A stretch of 64,000 nt of DNA, from NCBI RefSeq assembly GCF_000963255.1, contig NZ_JYOV01000010.1, positions 34,148 through 98,147 of the forward strand, in the 5' to 3' direction. Positions 54,821 through 64,000 of the stretch are shown here, in pieces. The DNA is from Streptococcus infantis (GTDB lineage: Bacteria; Bacillota; Bacilli; Lactobacillales; Streptococcaceae). Numbering within the stretch: position 1 is the stretch's first letter; each line of letters begins with the position of its first letter. The notes below the pieces were generated by a model. It searched no databases and was not told the origin of the DNA. It was given only the letters and a program-made list of their open reading frames with translations. Position numbers and translations under genes: made by a program.

Positions 54821-55420
54821 TCATACCTCCTCAAAAGGAATTGTTGGTATCTTGGCAAGGATATCTTCTCGTGTAATCGCTCCTTGACGTAGAATCTTCA
54901 CCTTATCGCCAGATAGGTCTAAAATAGTCGAATCCTGACCTGTTAAAAAAGCATCGTCTTCGAGTCCCAAGACCTCTTGGTCAAAATCATGAAGAATCTT
55001 GTGAAAATTTACTCCACTTGATTGACCTGAGATATTGGCAGAAGGTCCGATTAAGGGACCAAACTCACGAATCAAGTCCAGAGTTACAGGATGACTCGGC
55101 ATGCGAAATCCAACAGTTGTCAAATCTGAATTGACCCAGTAAGGAACCTTGTCATTAGCTTCTAAGATAATGGTCAAAGGTCCTGGCAAAAAACTTTCAA
55201 CCAGTTTTTGGAGATAAGGTGGCTGATTCTTAGAAAAGTTCAAGATATCGTCTAGACTAGCAACATTGAGATTGAGTGCCTTGTCTCTTGGACGACATTT
55301 AAGCTGATAAACATGGTCAACAGCCTTTTTATCCAAAGCTTTTGCAAAGAGACCATAAACAGTCTCTGTTGGCAAAACTACAGCTCCACCTTTTTCAAGC
55401 TCTTTCTTAATTTTCTCCAT
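54821..55420 (-). CDS. L-threonylcarbamoyladenylate synthase (Sua5/YrdC family)
   Basis: 199 residues from ATG 55420 (ATG 55423 adjacent); the further upstream start overlaps prmC more. YrdC fold: GGAVVLPTETVYGLFAKALD, KCRPRDKALNLNVAS, PGPLTIILE, GFRMPSHPVTLDLIREFGPL and GPSANISGQSSG. It makes threonylcarbamoyl-AMP for the t6A37 tRNA modification. Overlaps prmC by about 14 bases. Confidence 0.93.
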   Translation of the reverse strand: MEKIKKELEKGGAVVLPTETVYGLFAKALDKKAVDHVYQLKCRPRDKALNLNVASLDDILNFSKNQPPYLQKLVESFLPGPLTIILEANDKVPYWVNSDLTTVGFRMPSHPVTLDLIREFGPLIGPSANISGQSSGVNFHKILHDFDQEVLGLEDDAFLTGQDSTILDLSGDKVKILRQGAITREDILAKIPTIPFEEV

Positions 55421-56243
55421 CATCAATGACAACCATCCTATCTTGGCCAAATTGGTCTTTCAGAGTTCGAACTCGCTTCTCGGGAAAATTTTCCTTGAAA
55501 AGAGCTGGAACACTTTGACCTTGTTTGTAGCCAATTTCAAGATAAATCTTACCACCATCATTTAGATAGTCCTTTGATTCTTCCGCAATTCTGCGATAGA
55601 TTGCTAGACCATCCTCATCTGCAAAGAGGGCTAAATGTGGCTCTGAATGGAGAACATTCAAACCTACTTCTGACTCATCTACTCGAGATATGTATGGTGG
55701 ATTGGATACAATTATATCATATTTTGAAGAAATTTCGGAAAAACAATCAGATTTAATAAATGATAATGATAGACCTTGATTATTAGCGTTTTCCATCGCC
55801 AAATCCAAAGCATCCTGAGAAATATCGGCAGCTGTGATTGTCCAATCTAGTCTATTTTTAGCTAAGGCAAGAGCAATGGCTCCGCTTCCTGTTCCGATAT
55901 CCAGAACTTTGAGGTTTTCCTTTGAATTCTCAGCCAAAACGAGTTCCACCAACTCTTCTGTCTCTGGTCGAGGAATCAAGACCCGCTCATCTACTTTTAA
56001 CTGCATCTCAAAGAATTCAGCATGACCGATAATGTACTGGGCAGGTATATGATTTGCTAGTTTCGTGTAAATCTCCTCTACAAACTTGCTTTCCTCCTCT
56101 GAAGCTTCATGCTGAAGAGCAAAGACGAAGTCTGTAAAAGATAGATTTTTCTGGCTACGATAGACAAAGGAGAGGCTTTCTGCTTCCTCTCCCTGTGCTA
56201 TCAACTTTTCCTCAAAATCTTTAAAAATTTGAGCTAGTTTCAT
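55407..56243 (-). CDS. prmC: Release factor glutamine methyltransferase
   Basis: 278 residues. N-terminal helical domain, then SAM-binding VLDIGTGSGAIALALA and the catalytic NPPY in IIVSNPPYISRVDESE. Methylates the Gln of the GGQ motif in RF1 and RF2. Its ATG overlaps the stop of prfA (TAATG), in line with functional linkage. Confidence 0.96.
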   Translation of the reverse strand: MKLAQIFKDFEEKLIAQGEEAESLSFVYRSQKNLSFTDFVFALQHEASEEESKFVEEIYTKLANHIPAQYIIGHAEFFEMQLKVDERVLIPRPETEELVELVLAENSKENLKVLDIGTGSGAIALALAKNRLDWTITAADISQDALDLAMENANNQGLSLSFIKSDCFSEISSKYDIIVSNPPYISRVDESEVGLNVLHSEPHLALFADEDGLAIYRRIAEESKDYLNDGGKIYLEIGYKQGQSVPALFKENFPEKRVRTLKDQFGQDRMVVIDDGEN

Positions 56244-57322
56244 TATTTGTTTAATTCTTCCAATTTTTGCGTTTGATCGTAAAGAACCAAGGCATCCACA
56301 ACTTCATCTAGTTTACCAGACAAAATAGTATCTAGTTTTTGAAGGGTTAAGCCGATACGGTGGTCTGTCACACGGTTTTGTGGGAAGTTATAAGTACGGA
56401 TACGTTCTGAACGGTCACCAGTACCGATAGTAGACTTACGCTCTGCGTCCTGCTCGTCTTGGGCAATCTGTGCAAAGTGGTCAGCAACACGCGCACGAAT
56501 AATCTTCATAGCCTTCTCACGGTTTTTCTGCTGGGTACGTTCTTCCTGCATCTCAACCTTGATATTGGTTGGCAAGTGAACAATACGAACAGCAGTCGCA
56601 ACCTTGTTGACGTTCTGTCCACCAGCACCAGATGCGTGGTAGATATCCACACGAAGATCTTTTGGATCAATATCGTATTCTACTTCTTCGACTTCAGGCA
56701 TGACAAGGACAGTTGCTGTTGAGGTATGAACACGTCCTTGGCTTTCTGTCACAGGGACACGCTGTACACGGTGGGCACCTGATTCGTACTTAAGTTTAGA
56801 GTAAACAGACTGGCCTGATACCATGGCAACCACTTCCTTGAAACCACCGACACCATTCATAGATGCTTCCATGACTTCAAAGCGCCAGCCCTGGGCTTCA
56901 GCATATTTTTGGTACATAGTTAACAAGTCGCCAGCAAAGAGGGCTGCTTCATCACCACCTGCAGCTCCACGTATTTCAAGGATGATATTTTTGTCATCGT
57001 TTGGATCTTTAGGAAGAAGCAAAATCTTCAGTTTTTCTTCGTACTCTTCTTTTTCAGCCTTAGCATCTTTCAATTCTTGCTTGGCCATTTCTTCCAAGTC
57101 AGCATCTCCGCCTGATTCTTTAATCATCTCTTCGGCATCAATGATATTTTGAAGGACTTGTTTGTATTCGCGGTAGGCAGTTACAGTATCACGAGTAGAA
57201 GCTTCCTCTTTTGAAAGCTCCATGAAACGCTTGGTATCAGAGACCACATCAGGGTCGCTCAGCAATTCTCCCAACTCTTCATAACGGTCTTCTACAGCTT
57301 GTAGTTGATCATAGATGTTCAT
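56243..57322 (-). CDS. prfA: Peptide chain release factor 1
   Basis: 359 residues, full length. Acts at UAA/UAG stops. GGQ motif in [20 protein letters not shown] and the stop-codon recognition region near [17 protein letters not shown]. Its stop and start overlap prmC and tdk by a few bases; the three are one operon. Confidence 0.98.
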   Translation of the reverse strand: MNIYDQLQAVEDRYEELGELLSDPDVVSDTKRFMELSKEEASTRDTVTAYREYKQVLQNIIDAEEMIKESGGDADLEEMAKQELKDAKAEKEEYEEKLKILLLPKDPNDDKNIILEIRGAAGGDEAALFAGDLLTMYQKYAEAQGWRFEVMEASMNGVGGFKEVVAMVSGQSVYSKLKYESGAHRVQRVPVTESQGRVHTSTATVLVMPEVEEVEYDIDPKDLRVDIYHASGAGGQNVNKVATAVRIVHLPTNIKVEMQEERTQQKNREKAMKIIRARVADHFAQIAQDEQDAERKSTIGTGDRSERIRTYNFPQNRVTDHRIGLTLQKLDTILSGKLDEVVDALVLYDQTQKLEELNK

Positions 57323-57909
57323 TTTTTCTTATTCTCCTTATTGATTTCAGGGGCAAAATAATGTTTACGGCAAACCGAGATATAGGTTTCATTGCCACCT
57401 ATCTGGATCTGCTCACCATCATAGACTGGCAATCCGTCCTGCGTACGCAAGACCATGGTCGCTTTTTTCTTGCAATACTGGCAAATGGTCTTGATTTCGT
57501 CAATCTTATCTGCTAAGAGCAAAAGATATTTTGAACCTTCGAATAGTTCATTACGAAAGTCATTTTTTAAACCAAATGCCATGACAGGTATATCTAACTC
57601 ATCGACAACACGAGCTAGGTCGTAAACATGGTGACGCTTTAAAAACTGGGCTTCATCGACAAGTACACAGTAAGGCTTTTCAGGTAAATCTCGGATAAAT
57701 CCAAAGATATCCGTTGTTTCCTCAATAGCAACTGCTGGTCTTTTCATTCCAATGCGACTTGAAACATAGCCAACACCGTCACGCGTATCCAGAGCCGAAG
57801 TCATAATCACAACTCCCTTTCCTTGCTCCTCATAGTTATAGGCTACTTTGAGAATCTCAATCGTTTTTCCTGAGTTCATGGTCCCATAACGATAATACAA
57901 CTGTGCCAT
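57319..57909 (-). CDS. tdk: Thymidine kinase
   Basis: 196 residues. P-loop GTMNSGKT (residues 9-16), catalytic Glu in [13 protein letters not shown], zinc-binding [10 protein letters not shown] and VCRKH. Salvage kinase phosphorylating thymidine. ATGA overlap with prfA. Confidence 0.97.
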   Translation of the reverse strand: MAQLYYRYGTMNSGKTIEILKVAYNYEEQGKGVVIMTSALDTRDGVGYVSSRIGMKRPAVAIEETTDIFGFIRDLPEKPYCVLVDEAQFLKRHHVYDLARVVDELDIPVMAFGLKNDFRNELFEGSKYLLLLADKIDEIKTICQYCKKKATMVLRTQDGLPVYDGEQIQIGGNETYISVCRKHYFAPEINKENKKK

Positions 57910-57950
57910 GCTTCTATTTCACGTCCATTTCTAAATTTTTGCTACATTCT

Positions 57951-57979
57951 AGTATACCATATTTTCTCAAAGCTTTAAA
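57951..57979 (-). promoter_or_regulatory. Promoter of the tdk-prfA-prmC operon
   Basis: TTTAAA (57979-57974), 17-bp spacer, TATACT (57956-57951) on the minus strand, about 40 bases before tdk. It is divergent from the tautomerase gene. Confidence 0.65.
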
Positions 57980-58032
57980 CGACAAATTGTGGTAAAATAG
58001 AAGAAATCAAATAACTAGTGGAGGACGCAATT

Positions 58033-58215
58033 ATGCCATTTGTACGCATCGATTTATTTGAAGGACGCACGCTAGAGCAAAAGAAAGCCCTAGCCAAGGA
58101 AGTTACGGAAGCTGTTGTTCGCAACACTGGTGCACCTCAATCTGCTGTTCATGTCATTATCAACGATATGCCTGAAGGAACCTATTTCCCACAAGGCGAA
58201 ATGCGCACTAAGTAA
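58033..58215 (+). CDS. 4-oxalocrotonate tautomerase family protein
   Basis: 60 residues. The ATG at 58033 is used because the catalytic Pro must be residue 2 (MPFVRIDLFEGRTLEQKKAL); the GTG at 58018 is inside the ribosome site GTGGAGG. Conserved Arg-like and C-terminal FPQGEMRTK positions fit. Small tautomerase of unknown physiological substrate; conserved next to tdk in streptococci. Confidence 0.92.
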   Translation: MPFVRIDLFEGRTLEQKKALAKEVTEAVVRNTGAPQSAVHVIINDMPEGTYFPQGEMRTK

Positions 58216-58244
58216 AGCTTAAGCAATCTGCTTAGGCTTTTCTT
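58215..58244 (+). terminator. Intrinsic terminator of the tautomerase gene
   Basis: AAGCTTAAGCA (58215-58225) / TGCTTAGGCTT (58229-58239) with one G-T pair; TTTCTTT follows. Confidence 0.75.
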
Positions 58245-58337
58245 TATAAGTAACATTCATTGAAGAAAATACTAAAATTTGTTACAATTTGAAGAGATAT
58301 TAGTCTATACAAACAAATAAACTATAAAGGAATTGAA

Positions 58338-59711
58338 ATGATTACACGGGAATTTGATACCATTGCAGCAATCTCCACTCCACTAGGTGAAGGTGCTATT
58401 GGGATAGTCCGCCTAAGCGGAACGGATAGTTTTGCCATTGCGCAGAAAATCTTTAAAGGCAAGGACTTGAGCAAGGTTGCTAGCCACACTCTTAACTACG
58501 GCCACATTGTTGATCCTCAAACTGGTAAGGTCATGGACGAGGTTATGATTGGGGCTATGAAATCTCCAAAGACATTCACTCGTGAAGATATTATCGAGAT
58601 TAACACTCACGGTGGAATCGCCGTAACCAATGAAATTCTCCAACTGGCTATCCGTGAAGGAGCTCGCATGGCAGAGCCTGGTGAATTTACCAAACGTGCC
58701 TTCCTAAATGGACGTGTGGACTTGACTCAGGCTGAAGCTGTTATGGATATCATCCGCGCCAAGACTGACAAGGCTATGAATATAGCGGTCAAACAATTAG
58801 ATGGTTCCCTTTCTGACCTTATCAACAATACTCGTCAGGAAATCCTCAATACACTAGCACAAGTAGAGGTTAATATCGACTATCCTGAATACGACGATGT
58901 TGAAGAAGCCACTACTGCTGTTGTTCGTGAGAAAACTTTGGAGTTTGAACAACTCTTAACCAATCTCCTTAAAACAGCCCGTCGTGGGAAAATCCTTCGT
59001 GAAGGGATTTCAACGGCTATCATTGGTCGTCCAAACGTTGGGAAGTCTAGCCTTCTTAATAACCTCCTGCGCGAAGATAAGGCCATTGTAACTGATATTG
59101 CAGGGACTACTCGAGACGTCATCGAAGAATACGTCAATATCAACGGTGTTCCACTGAAGTTGATTGATACTGCAGGTATTCGTGAAACGGATGATGTCGT
59201 GGAACAAATTGGTGTTGAACGCTCCAAAAAAGCTCTCAAGGAAGCTGACTTGGTACTACTTGTCTTAAACGCTAGCGAACCTCTAACTGCCCAAGACCGA
59301 CAACTTCTTGAAATCAGCCAAGATACCAACCGTATCATCCTACTGAACAAAACTGACCTACCTGAGGCTATTGAAACTCAGGAACTTCCTGAAGATGTCA
59401 TCCGTATTTCAGTTCTCAAAAACCAAAACATTGATAAGATTGAAGAACGGATTAACAACCTCTTCTTTGAAAATGCTGGCTTGGTCGAACAAGATGCTAC
59501 TTACCTGTCTAATGCCCGTCACATTTCCTTAATTGAAAAGGCAGTAGAAAGCTTACAAGCTGTTAACGAAGGTCTTGAGCTGGGGATGCCAGTTGATTTA
59601 CTTCAAGTTGATTTAACCCGTACTTGGGAAATCCTTGGGGAAATCACTGGTGATGCTGCTCCAGATGAACTCATTACACAATTGTTCAGCCAATTTTGTT
59701 TGGGTAAATAA
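58338..59711 (+). CDS. mnmE: tRNA uridine-5-carboxymethylaminomethyl GTPase MnmE
   Basis: 457 residues. N-terminal THF-binding domain ([20 protein letters not shown]), helical domain, inserted Ras-like G domain ([31 protein letters not shown]) and C-terminal CLGK with the conserved cysteine. Acts with MnmG in tRNA wobble uridine modification. Plus strand with an AGGAATTG site before the ATG. Confidence 0.98.
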   Translation: MITREFDTIAAISTPLGEGAIGIVRLSGTDSFAIAQKIFKGKDLSKVASHTLNYGHIVDPQTGKVMDEVMIGAMKSPKTFTREDIIEINTHGGIAVTNEILQLAIREGARMAEPGEFTKRAFLNGRVDLTQAEAVMDIIRAKTDKAMNIAVKQLDGSLSDLINNTRQEILNTLAQVEVNIDYPEYDDVEEATTAVVREKTLEFEQLLTNLLKTARRGKILREGISTAIIGRPNVGKSSLLNNLLREDKAIVTDIAGTTRDVIEEYVNINGVPLKLIDTAGIRETDDVVEQIGVERSKKALKEADLVLLVLNASEPLTAQDRQLLEISQDTNRIILLNKTDLPEAIETQELPEDVIRISVLKNQNIDKIEERINNLFFENAGLVEQDATYLSNARHISLIEKAVESLQAVNEGLELGMPVDLLQVDLTRTWEILGEITGDAAPDELITQLFSQFCLGK

Positions 59712-59749
59712 GAAAAAACTAGGCCCCAAAAATGCTAGTCACCTAAAAA

Positions 59750-59785
59750 GAGGTTGGGACAAAAAGATCCCGACCTCACTTTTTA
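59750..59785 (+). terminator. Intrinsic terminator of mnmE
   Basis: GAGGTTGGGA (59750-59759) / TCCCGACCTC (59768-59777), one wobble pair, then ACTTTTTATT. Confidence 0.85.
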
Positions 59786-59865
59786 TTATCAATCATAATT
59801 TGACGCGGTAGCTGATTGAACTTTTTGTTCGTCTTTTAGACTCCAAAAAGCTCCTAATCATCCTC

Positions 59866-59919
59866 GCGGGGCTGGGACTACGAAATCAAGACTTTGTCTA
59901 TTGATTTCTGTCCCACCGC
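59866..59919. repeat. Long imperfect hairpin between mnmE and hemH
   Basis: GGGAC (59874-59878) with GTCCC (59910-59914), and inner AAATCAA (59883-59889) with TTGATTT (59901-59907), flanked by GCGG / CCGC. The same wording (GGGAC, AAATCAA, TTGATTT, GTCCC) occurs in other streptococcal intergenic regions, as I recall. It could serve as terminator for hemH or be a small repeat. Confidence 0.5.
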
Positions 59920-59998
59920 CTTTTCTTTCACCTTCTAAGTTATATCCTGCCTTAGCGGATATTTGAAACAAAACTTACCAGTTCTTTTCTATTTTCAC

Positions 59999-61093
59999 TT
60001 AGTCTTTGGGCAATTTGCCAGCTTTTTCAAGCATTTTTTTGATTAAATAAGGCATCTTGACATTTTCACGACCTTTTTTCTCAATTAATTTTTTAACAAA
60101 TTCTGGCATTTGTAAGTCTTGTGATTCATCTAAAATATTCTTAGTTTCATCTGAAGGGACTAATTCATCAAAGGTCTCTTCTTCTGGGAGGAATTCTCTA
60201 AATTCTTTATGTTCGTTAGCTCGGACAATATTGACCAAGGCAGCAATCAAACGAGAATCTGTATTTGGCATTGGTGGACGATGGTAGTTCACACCCAATT
60301 CTTGACACAAGTCATGACATTCCACATCGTTGTCAAACAAAACTTCAATGTGTTCACTAATAAAACTAATAGGTACAAAAATATAATGCTCCGGATGTTC
60401 TTTCTGCTCTCTAAGATATTCCAGGACATCTGGCTTAATCCAAGGAATACCAATATCACTTTCGCTCTGCCAAGTGTTGGTATATTGGTCTGGATTTAAG
60501 TCTAATTTCTCAGCAATTAGTTTGCTATTTTCGAAAATCTGGTCGATATAAGGATCACCAAAATCCAAGGCAAAAATGGGCACACTGTGGGCAGAAAAGA
60601 TGACTTTAAAGCTATCCTGTTTCACCTTTTCTTTTAAAATCTTAGCAATTTCATCTGCCCAATAGTTTAAGAGTGCTTCTTCTTGATACCAGTCCTTAAT
60701 AACTAAAAACTGAATTTGTTTACTTTCCAAAAACTTTTCATAACCCATGACAGAGTAAAAGGAATAGTGTGGCTCCAAAATCAAGCAAATACACTTTTCA
60801 ATTCCATCTGCTTCCATTTGCCGAATCACATCTGGAATAAAGGGAGTTGAAAATTTATTGGCAAAATAGACACTATATTCATTTCCCAATCTAGCTTCTA
60901 CTAAGGCAACTTCTTCACGGGTGATTTTTTGAAGTGGGGTTCCTCCAATTCGAACATAATTATCATAAAGTGTTTGAATCTCGTGATCTTGAGGTCGAAC
61001 TCCACGACGAATGTTGGTAAAAAAGTCGGCTACTCCTTCAAAGGTAATCTCTTCTGGTGAACCAAATGTCATCATTAAAATCGCTTTTTTCAT
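59999..61093 (-). CDS. hemH: Ferrochelatase (HemH/CpfC type)
   Basis: 364 residues. [40 protein letters not shown], the metal-site His in [20 protein letters not shown] and a Glu in [18 protein letters not shown]. It inserts iron into a porphyrin. No other heme biosynthesis gene is in the window, and streptococci generally lack the pathway, so it may use imported porphyrin or act in reverse. The acidic C-terminal extension of about 60 residues is notable. Confidence 0.93.
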   Translation of the reverse strand: MKKAILMMTFGSPEEITFEGVADFFTNIRRGVRPQDHEIQTLYDNYVRIGGTPLQKITREEVALVEARLGNEYSVYFANKFSTPFIPDVIRQMEADGIEKCICLILEPHYSFYSVMGYEKFLESKQIQFLVIKDWYQEEALLNYWADEIAKILKEKVKQDSFKVIFSAHSVPIFALDFGDPYIDQIFENSKLIAEKLDLNPDQYTNTWQSESDIGIPWIKPDVLEYLREQKEHPEHYIFVPISFISEHIEVLFDNDVECHDLCQELGVNYHRPPMPNTDSRLIAALVNIVRANEHKEFREFLPEEETFDELVPSDETKNILDESQDLQMPEFVKKLIEKKGRENVKMPYLIKKMLEKAGKLPKD

Positions 61094-61247
61094 ATTTGCA
61101 TCCTTGTGATATTTTTATCTTTTTTATTGTATCACTAAAACAGCCATAAGTAAACGCTAACATAAGAATGTTACCTCCCTTCTGACTTTTGTTTTTCTCT
61201 TCTTTCTATGATACAATGGTTTTAAAAGAAGGAAAAAAGGAGTTATG

Positions 61248-62471
61248 ATGAAATATCCAACATTGTTGGAGCGTTTTTTGACTTATGTCAAAGTCAATAC
61301 ACGTTCTGACGAACATTCAACCACTACACCAAGTACCCAAAGTCAAGTAGACTTCGCAACCAATGTCCTCATCCCTGAGATGAAACGTGTTGGTTTGCAA
61401 AATGTTTACTACCTACCAAACGGTTTTGCTATCGGAACCTTACCAGCCAACGACCCAAGTTTGACTCGTAAGATCGGTTTTATCTCCCACATGGATACAG
61501 CTGATTTTAATGCTGAAGGTGTCAATCCACAAGTTATTGAAAACTACGACGGTGGAGTTATCGAACTTGGGAATTCAGGTTTCAAACTTGATCCAGCTGA
61601 TTTTAAGAGTTTAGAGAAATATCCTGGCCAAACTTTGATTACTACAGATGGGACTACATTGCTCGGTGCCGATGACAAATCTGGTATCGCTGAAATCATG
61701 ACCGCTATCGAACACTTAAACGCTCATCCTGAAATTAAGCACTGTGAAATTCGAGTTGGATTCGGACCAGATGAAGAAATCGGCGTTGGTGCCAATAAAT
61801 TTGATGCAGAGGACTTCAATGTTGACTTCGCTTATACAGTTGACGGCGGACCTATAGGAGAATTGCAATACGAAACCTTCTCAGCGGCCGGTGCTGAACT
61901 TCATTTCCAAGGTCGTAATGTGCACCCAGGTACTGCTAAGGGACAAATGGTTAACGCTCTTCAGTTGGCAATTGACTTCCACAATCAACTTCCAGCTGGT
62001 GACCGACCTGAGTTGACTGAGGGTTACCAAGGTTTCTTCCATCTCATGGATATAACTGGTACTGTTGAGGAAGCGCGTGCTAGCTACATCATTCGCGACT
62101 TTGAAAAAGAAAGCTTCGAAGCGCGTAAAGCTGCAATGCATGCTATTGCTGACAAGATGAACCAAGAACTTGGCAGCGATCGTGTAGCCTTGACTTTGAC
62201 AGACCAATACTACAACATGAAAGAAGTTATCGAAAAGGATATGACTCCAATCACTATTGCTAAAGCAGTGATGGAAAGTCTTGATATTACACCAATTATC
62301 GAGCCTATCCGTGGTGGAACAGACGGTTCTAAGATTTCCTTCATGGGAATTCCTACTCCAAATATCTTCGCTGGTGGCGAAAATATGCACGGTCGTTTCG
62401 AATATGTCAGTCTCCAAACTATGGAGCGTGCAGTTGATACAATCATTGGAATTGTATCTTATAAAGATTAA
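61248..62471 (+). CDS. pepT: Peptidase T (tripeptidase)
   Basis: 407 residues from ATG 61248 (an adjacent ATG at 61245 is too close to AAGGAG). M20 metallopeptidase: [16 protein letters not shown] with the first metal-binding His/Asp, [35 protein letters not shown] with catalytic Glu, and [20 protein letters not shown]. Releases N-terminal residues from tripeptides in the cytoplasm. Divergent from hemH. Confidence 0.97.
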   Translation: MKYPTLLERFLTYVKVNTRSDEHSTTTPSTQSQVDFATNVLIPEMKRVGLQNVYYLPNGFAIGTLPANDPSLTRKIGFISHMDTADFNAEGVNPQVIENYDGGVIELGNSGFKLDPADFKSLEKYPGQTLITTDGTTLLGADDKSGIAEIMTAIEHLNAHPEIKHCEIRVGFGPDEEIGVGANKFDAEDFNVDFAYTVDGGPIGELQYETFSAAGAELHFQGRNVHPGTAKGQMVNALQLAIDFHNQLPAGDRPELTEGYQGFFHLMDITGTVEEARASYIIRDFEKESFEARKAAMHAIADKMNQELGSDRVALTLTDQYYNMKEVIEKDMTPITIAKAVMESLDITPIIEPIRGGTDGSKISFMGIPTPNIFAGGENMHGRFEYVSLQTMERAVDTIIGIVSYKD

Positions 62472-62488
62472 AAAAGAAGTAGCAAAGC

Positions 62489-62504
62489 CAATGTCATTAA
62501 GTTA
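62489..62504 (+). repeat. Left terminal inverted repeat of the IS
   Basis: CAATGTCATTAAGTTA; perfect inverted copy of 63985-64000. It begins 18 bases after the pepT stop. Confidence 0.85.
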
Positions 62505-62578
62505 AGAAATTCAAATACAATTCTGTATTTGGGTTTCTTTTTTTATGTGCTAAACTGATAGTTAAGGAGGTACTTCCT

Positions 62579-63869
62579 ATGATAAAACAGATAAAAGCCC
62601 ACTTGAATAAGAGTATTCAGAGTATCCTTGGTCAAAAAGTTGAGCTCGTCAAACAAGATGAACAGGCCTTTACTCGTAAAAGAAGGTTATCACTAGAAAC
62701 CATGATTCGTACCATTCTGGGAATGGGAGGAAAATCACTGTCAAAAGAATTACTAGATGCTAGACTGACAGTTTCAAATTCAGCCTTTGTTCAAAGACGC
62801 TATCAGATAAAACCTGAGGCTTTCTATACCTTATTTAAAGAATTTACAGCACCTATTCCACTTAACACCAATCTTCCGATATTCGCTGCAGATGGGAGTG
62901 ATATCTGTATTCCTCGAAATCCCATGGATACAGAAACCTCTATCCAAACCCAAACGGATGTTAAATCCTATAATCTCATACACATAAATGCCCTATACGA
63001 CTTGACGACTGGAGTGTATAGAGATGTTTCTATTCAAGACAAACATACGCAACATGAGCGCTTAGCTCTGATTCAGATGATGAAGGCTTCTCCCTTTCGA
63101 GAAAGCTCTTGTTATCATGGATAGAGGCTATGAAAGTTACAATCTCATGGCTCATTTTCAAGAAAAAGGATGGCTTTATATCATCCGAATTCGAGATGGA
63201 AAACAATCCATGCGTTCCTCCTTCAACTTGCCAAATACAGAGTGTTTTGATCAAAACTTTTCTCTAAAATTATCACGAAAGCAAACCAATCAGCTCAAAA
63301 AACTTTATCGTGATTTCCCCAATGACTATCATTTTATTCCACACAATTCTACTTTTGATTTTCTTCCAGAAACAAGTCAAAAACATGACCCTGTTGAACT
63401 ATACCAACTTCCTTTTCGTTTGGTGCGTTTAGAAGCGGAAGAAGGAAAATACGAAACTTTGGTGACAAATACAGACTATTCAGTCCAACAATTAAAAAAT
63501 CTCTACGCCAGCAGATGGGGCATAGAGACTAGTTTTCGTGACCTGAAATACAGTATTGGCTTGGTCAATTTTCATGCCAAAAAGAAGGAAGGGATTCTCC
63601 AAGAAATCTTTGCCCGATTTACAAATTTTAACTTTTGTCGTTGGGTAACCTCGCAAGTTGCCATCGACAGTAGTCACAAAAAACAAAGATATAAAGTGTG
63701 TTTCTCAGATGCGACTTATGCCTGCCGTTTGTTTTTTAACGGTTCCCTTTCTTCTCTCCAGTTGAAAAACTACCTCAAGAAACAGTTATCTATTATTCGA
63801 CCGAATCGAAAATATCCAAGAAAAATAAAGGCCCAATCGGTAATTGATTTCATCTATAGAGTAACATAA
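62579..63869 (+). pseudogene. IS4-family transposase, frameshifted
   Basis: Two frames. The first (62579-63124) starts MIKQIKAHLNKSIQSILGQK and carries the first DDE Asp in IFAADGSDICIPRN. The second (63117-63869) carries the second Asp in IMDRGYESYN and the IS4 signature Y-2-R-3-E-6-K in YASRWGIETSFRDLKY. The frames meet near 63098-63118, and a one-base shift near the CCCTTTC run restores FEKALVIMDRGYES. A GGAGG site precedes the start. Probably inactive. Confidence 0.85.
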
Positions 63870-63984
63870 ATCTCAAAAAATAGGGTGAAAAAACCTTTAT
63901 TTGTTATGCAAAAAAAATAGAAGATAGGATAGAGAATCACTTTGATGATCTCAATCCTATCTCCTATTCAAATAGTTAGATTAC

Positions 63985-64000
63985 TAACTTAATGACATTG
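63985..64000 (-). repeat. Right terminal inverted repeat of the IS
   Basis: TAACTTAATGACATTG on the plus strand, exact complement of the left repeat. It touches the window end, so a longer repeat beyond is possible. Confidence 0.8.

Larger units (their letters stand above)
62489..64000 (+). mobile_element. IS4-family insertion sequence, complete to the window end
   Basis: Left terminal repeat CAATGTCATTAAGTTA (62489-62504) and right terminal repeat TAACTTAATGACATTG (63985-64000) are exact inverted copies of 16 bp. The transposase pseudogene lies between. Its length is 1512 bp if the right end is the last base of the window. The target-site duplication cannot be read because the right flank is outside. 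It inserted directly after pepT. Confidence 0.85.

Noticed and set aside
58018..58032. GTG start of the tautomerase
   Set aside because: GTGGAGG is the ribosome site; the catalytic Pro must follow the initiating Met.

Overview
The window is a low-GC Firmicute chromosome segment that reads as a mitis-group Streptococcus (S. mitis, S. oralis, S. infantis or a close pneumococcal relative). The main evidence is the polyamine operon (arginine/lysine decarboxylase, speE, carboxynorspermidine dehydrogenase, nspC, aguA, aguB) and the block pepT / hemH / mnmE / tautomerase / tdk / prfA / prmC / sua5 / GNAT / glyA / nucleoid protein / Pmp23-like lysozyme / rlmD. From memory, both have the same order in S. 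pneumoniae. A YSIRK/LPXTG surface protein and streptococcal DUF families agree with this. Species cannot be fixed from sequence reading alone. Most genes lie on the minus strand.

Layout: 1-3.8 kb holds the start of tex (truncated by the window edge), a 43-residue protein and a two-gene permease/TIGR03943 unit. 3.9-4.6 kb is an AbrB-type antitoxin with a frameshifted Doc toxin. 4.9-12.3 kb is the polyamine operon, which could convert arginine through agmatine, N-carbamoylputrescine and putrescine to carboxyspermidine and spermidine. Directly upstream (12.37-12.70 kb) a strong promoter and an intrinsic terminator bracket a multi-hairpin RNA that I cannot assign to a family.

12.9-27.8 kb is an accessory array of small, mostly unrecognised minus-strand genes. 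Several look like immunity-type or stand-alone DUF proteins (DUF4261-like, NTF2-like, CbrC, DUF1877, Imm26-like), with a DUF4300 lipoprotein, an alpha/beta hydrolase and an aminoglycoside-phosphotransferase-like kinase. 28.0-30.4 kb is a plus-strand MerR/ABC operon with a 19-bp-spacer promoter. 30.6-38.9 kb holds an ADP-ribosylglycohydrolase, a GntR/ABC operon with clear operators, a CPBP protease, an AAC(6')-like acetyltransferase and several duplicated or decaying modules: S51 peptidase in two full copies and one remnant, plus fragments of the glycohydrolase, the protease and another gene, and a repeated element of about 190 bp.

38.3-45.1 kb looks like a defence or selfish-element patch: HEAT-repeat DNA alkylation repair protein, UDG-fold-like protein, a 427-residue HTH/coiled-coil protein, a small HTH protein, an unknown 227-residue protein, a broken surface protein and an AbiE-type toxin-antitoxin pair with a 23-bp palindromic operator. 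45.3-61 kb returns to core genes, interrupted by a DUF1002 protein and the large LPXTG protein with a near-identical 525-bp internal duplication. The window ends with a frameshifted IS4-family element whose 16-bp terminal inverted repeats are both visible; the right one ends at the last base of the window.

No tRNA, rRNA or CRISPR array was seen. Family assignments come from motif recognition, not from database searches.
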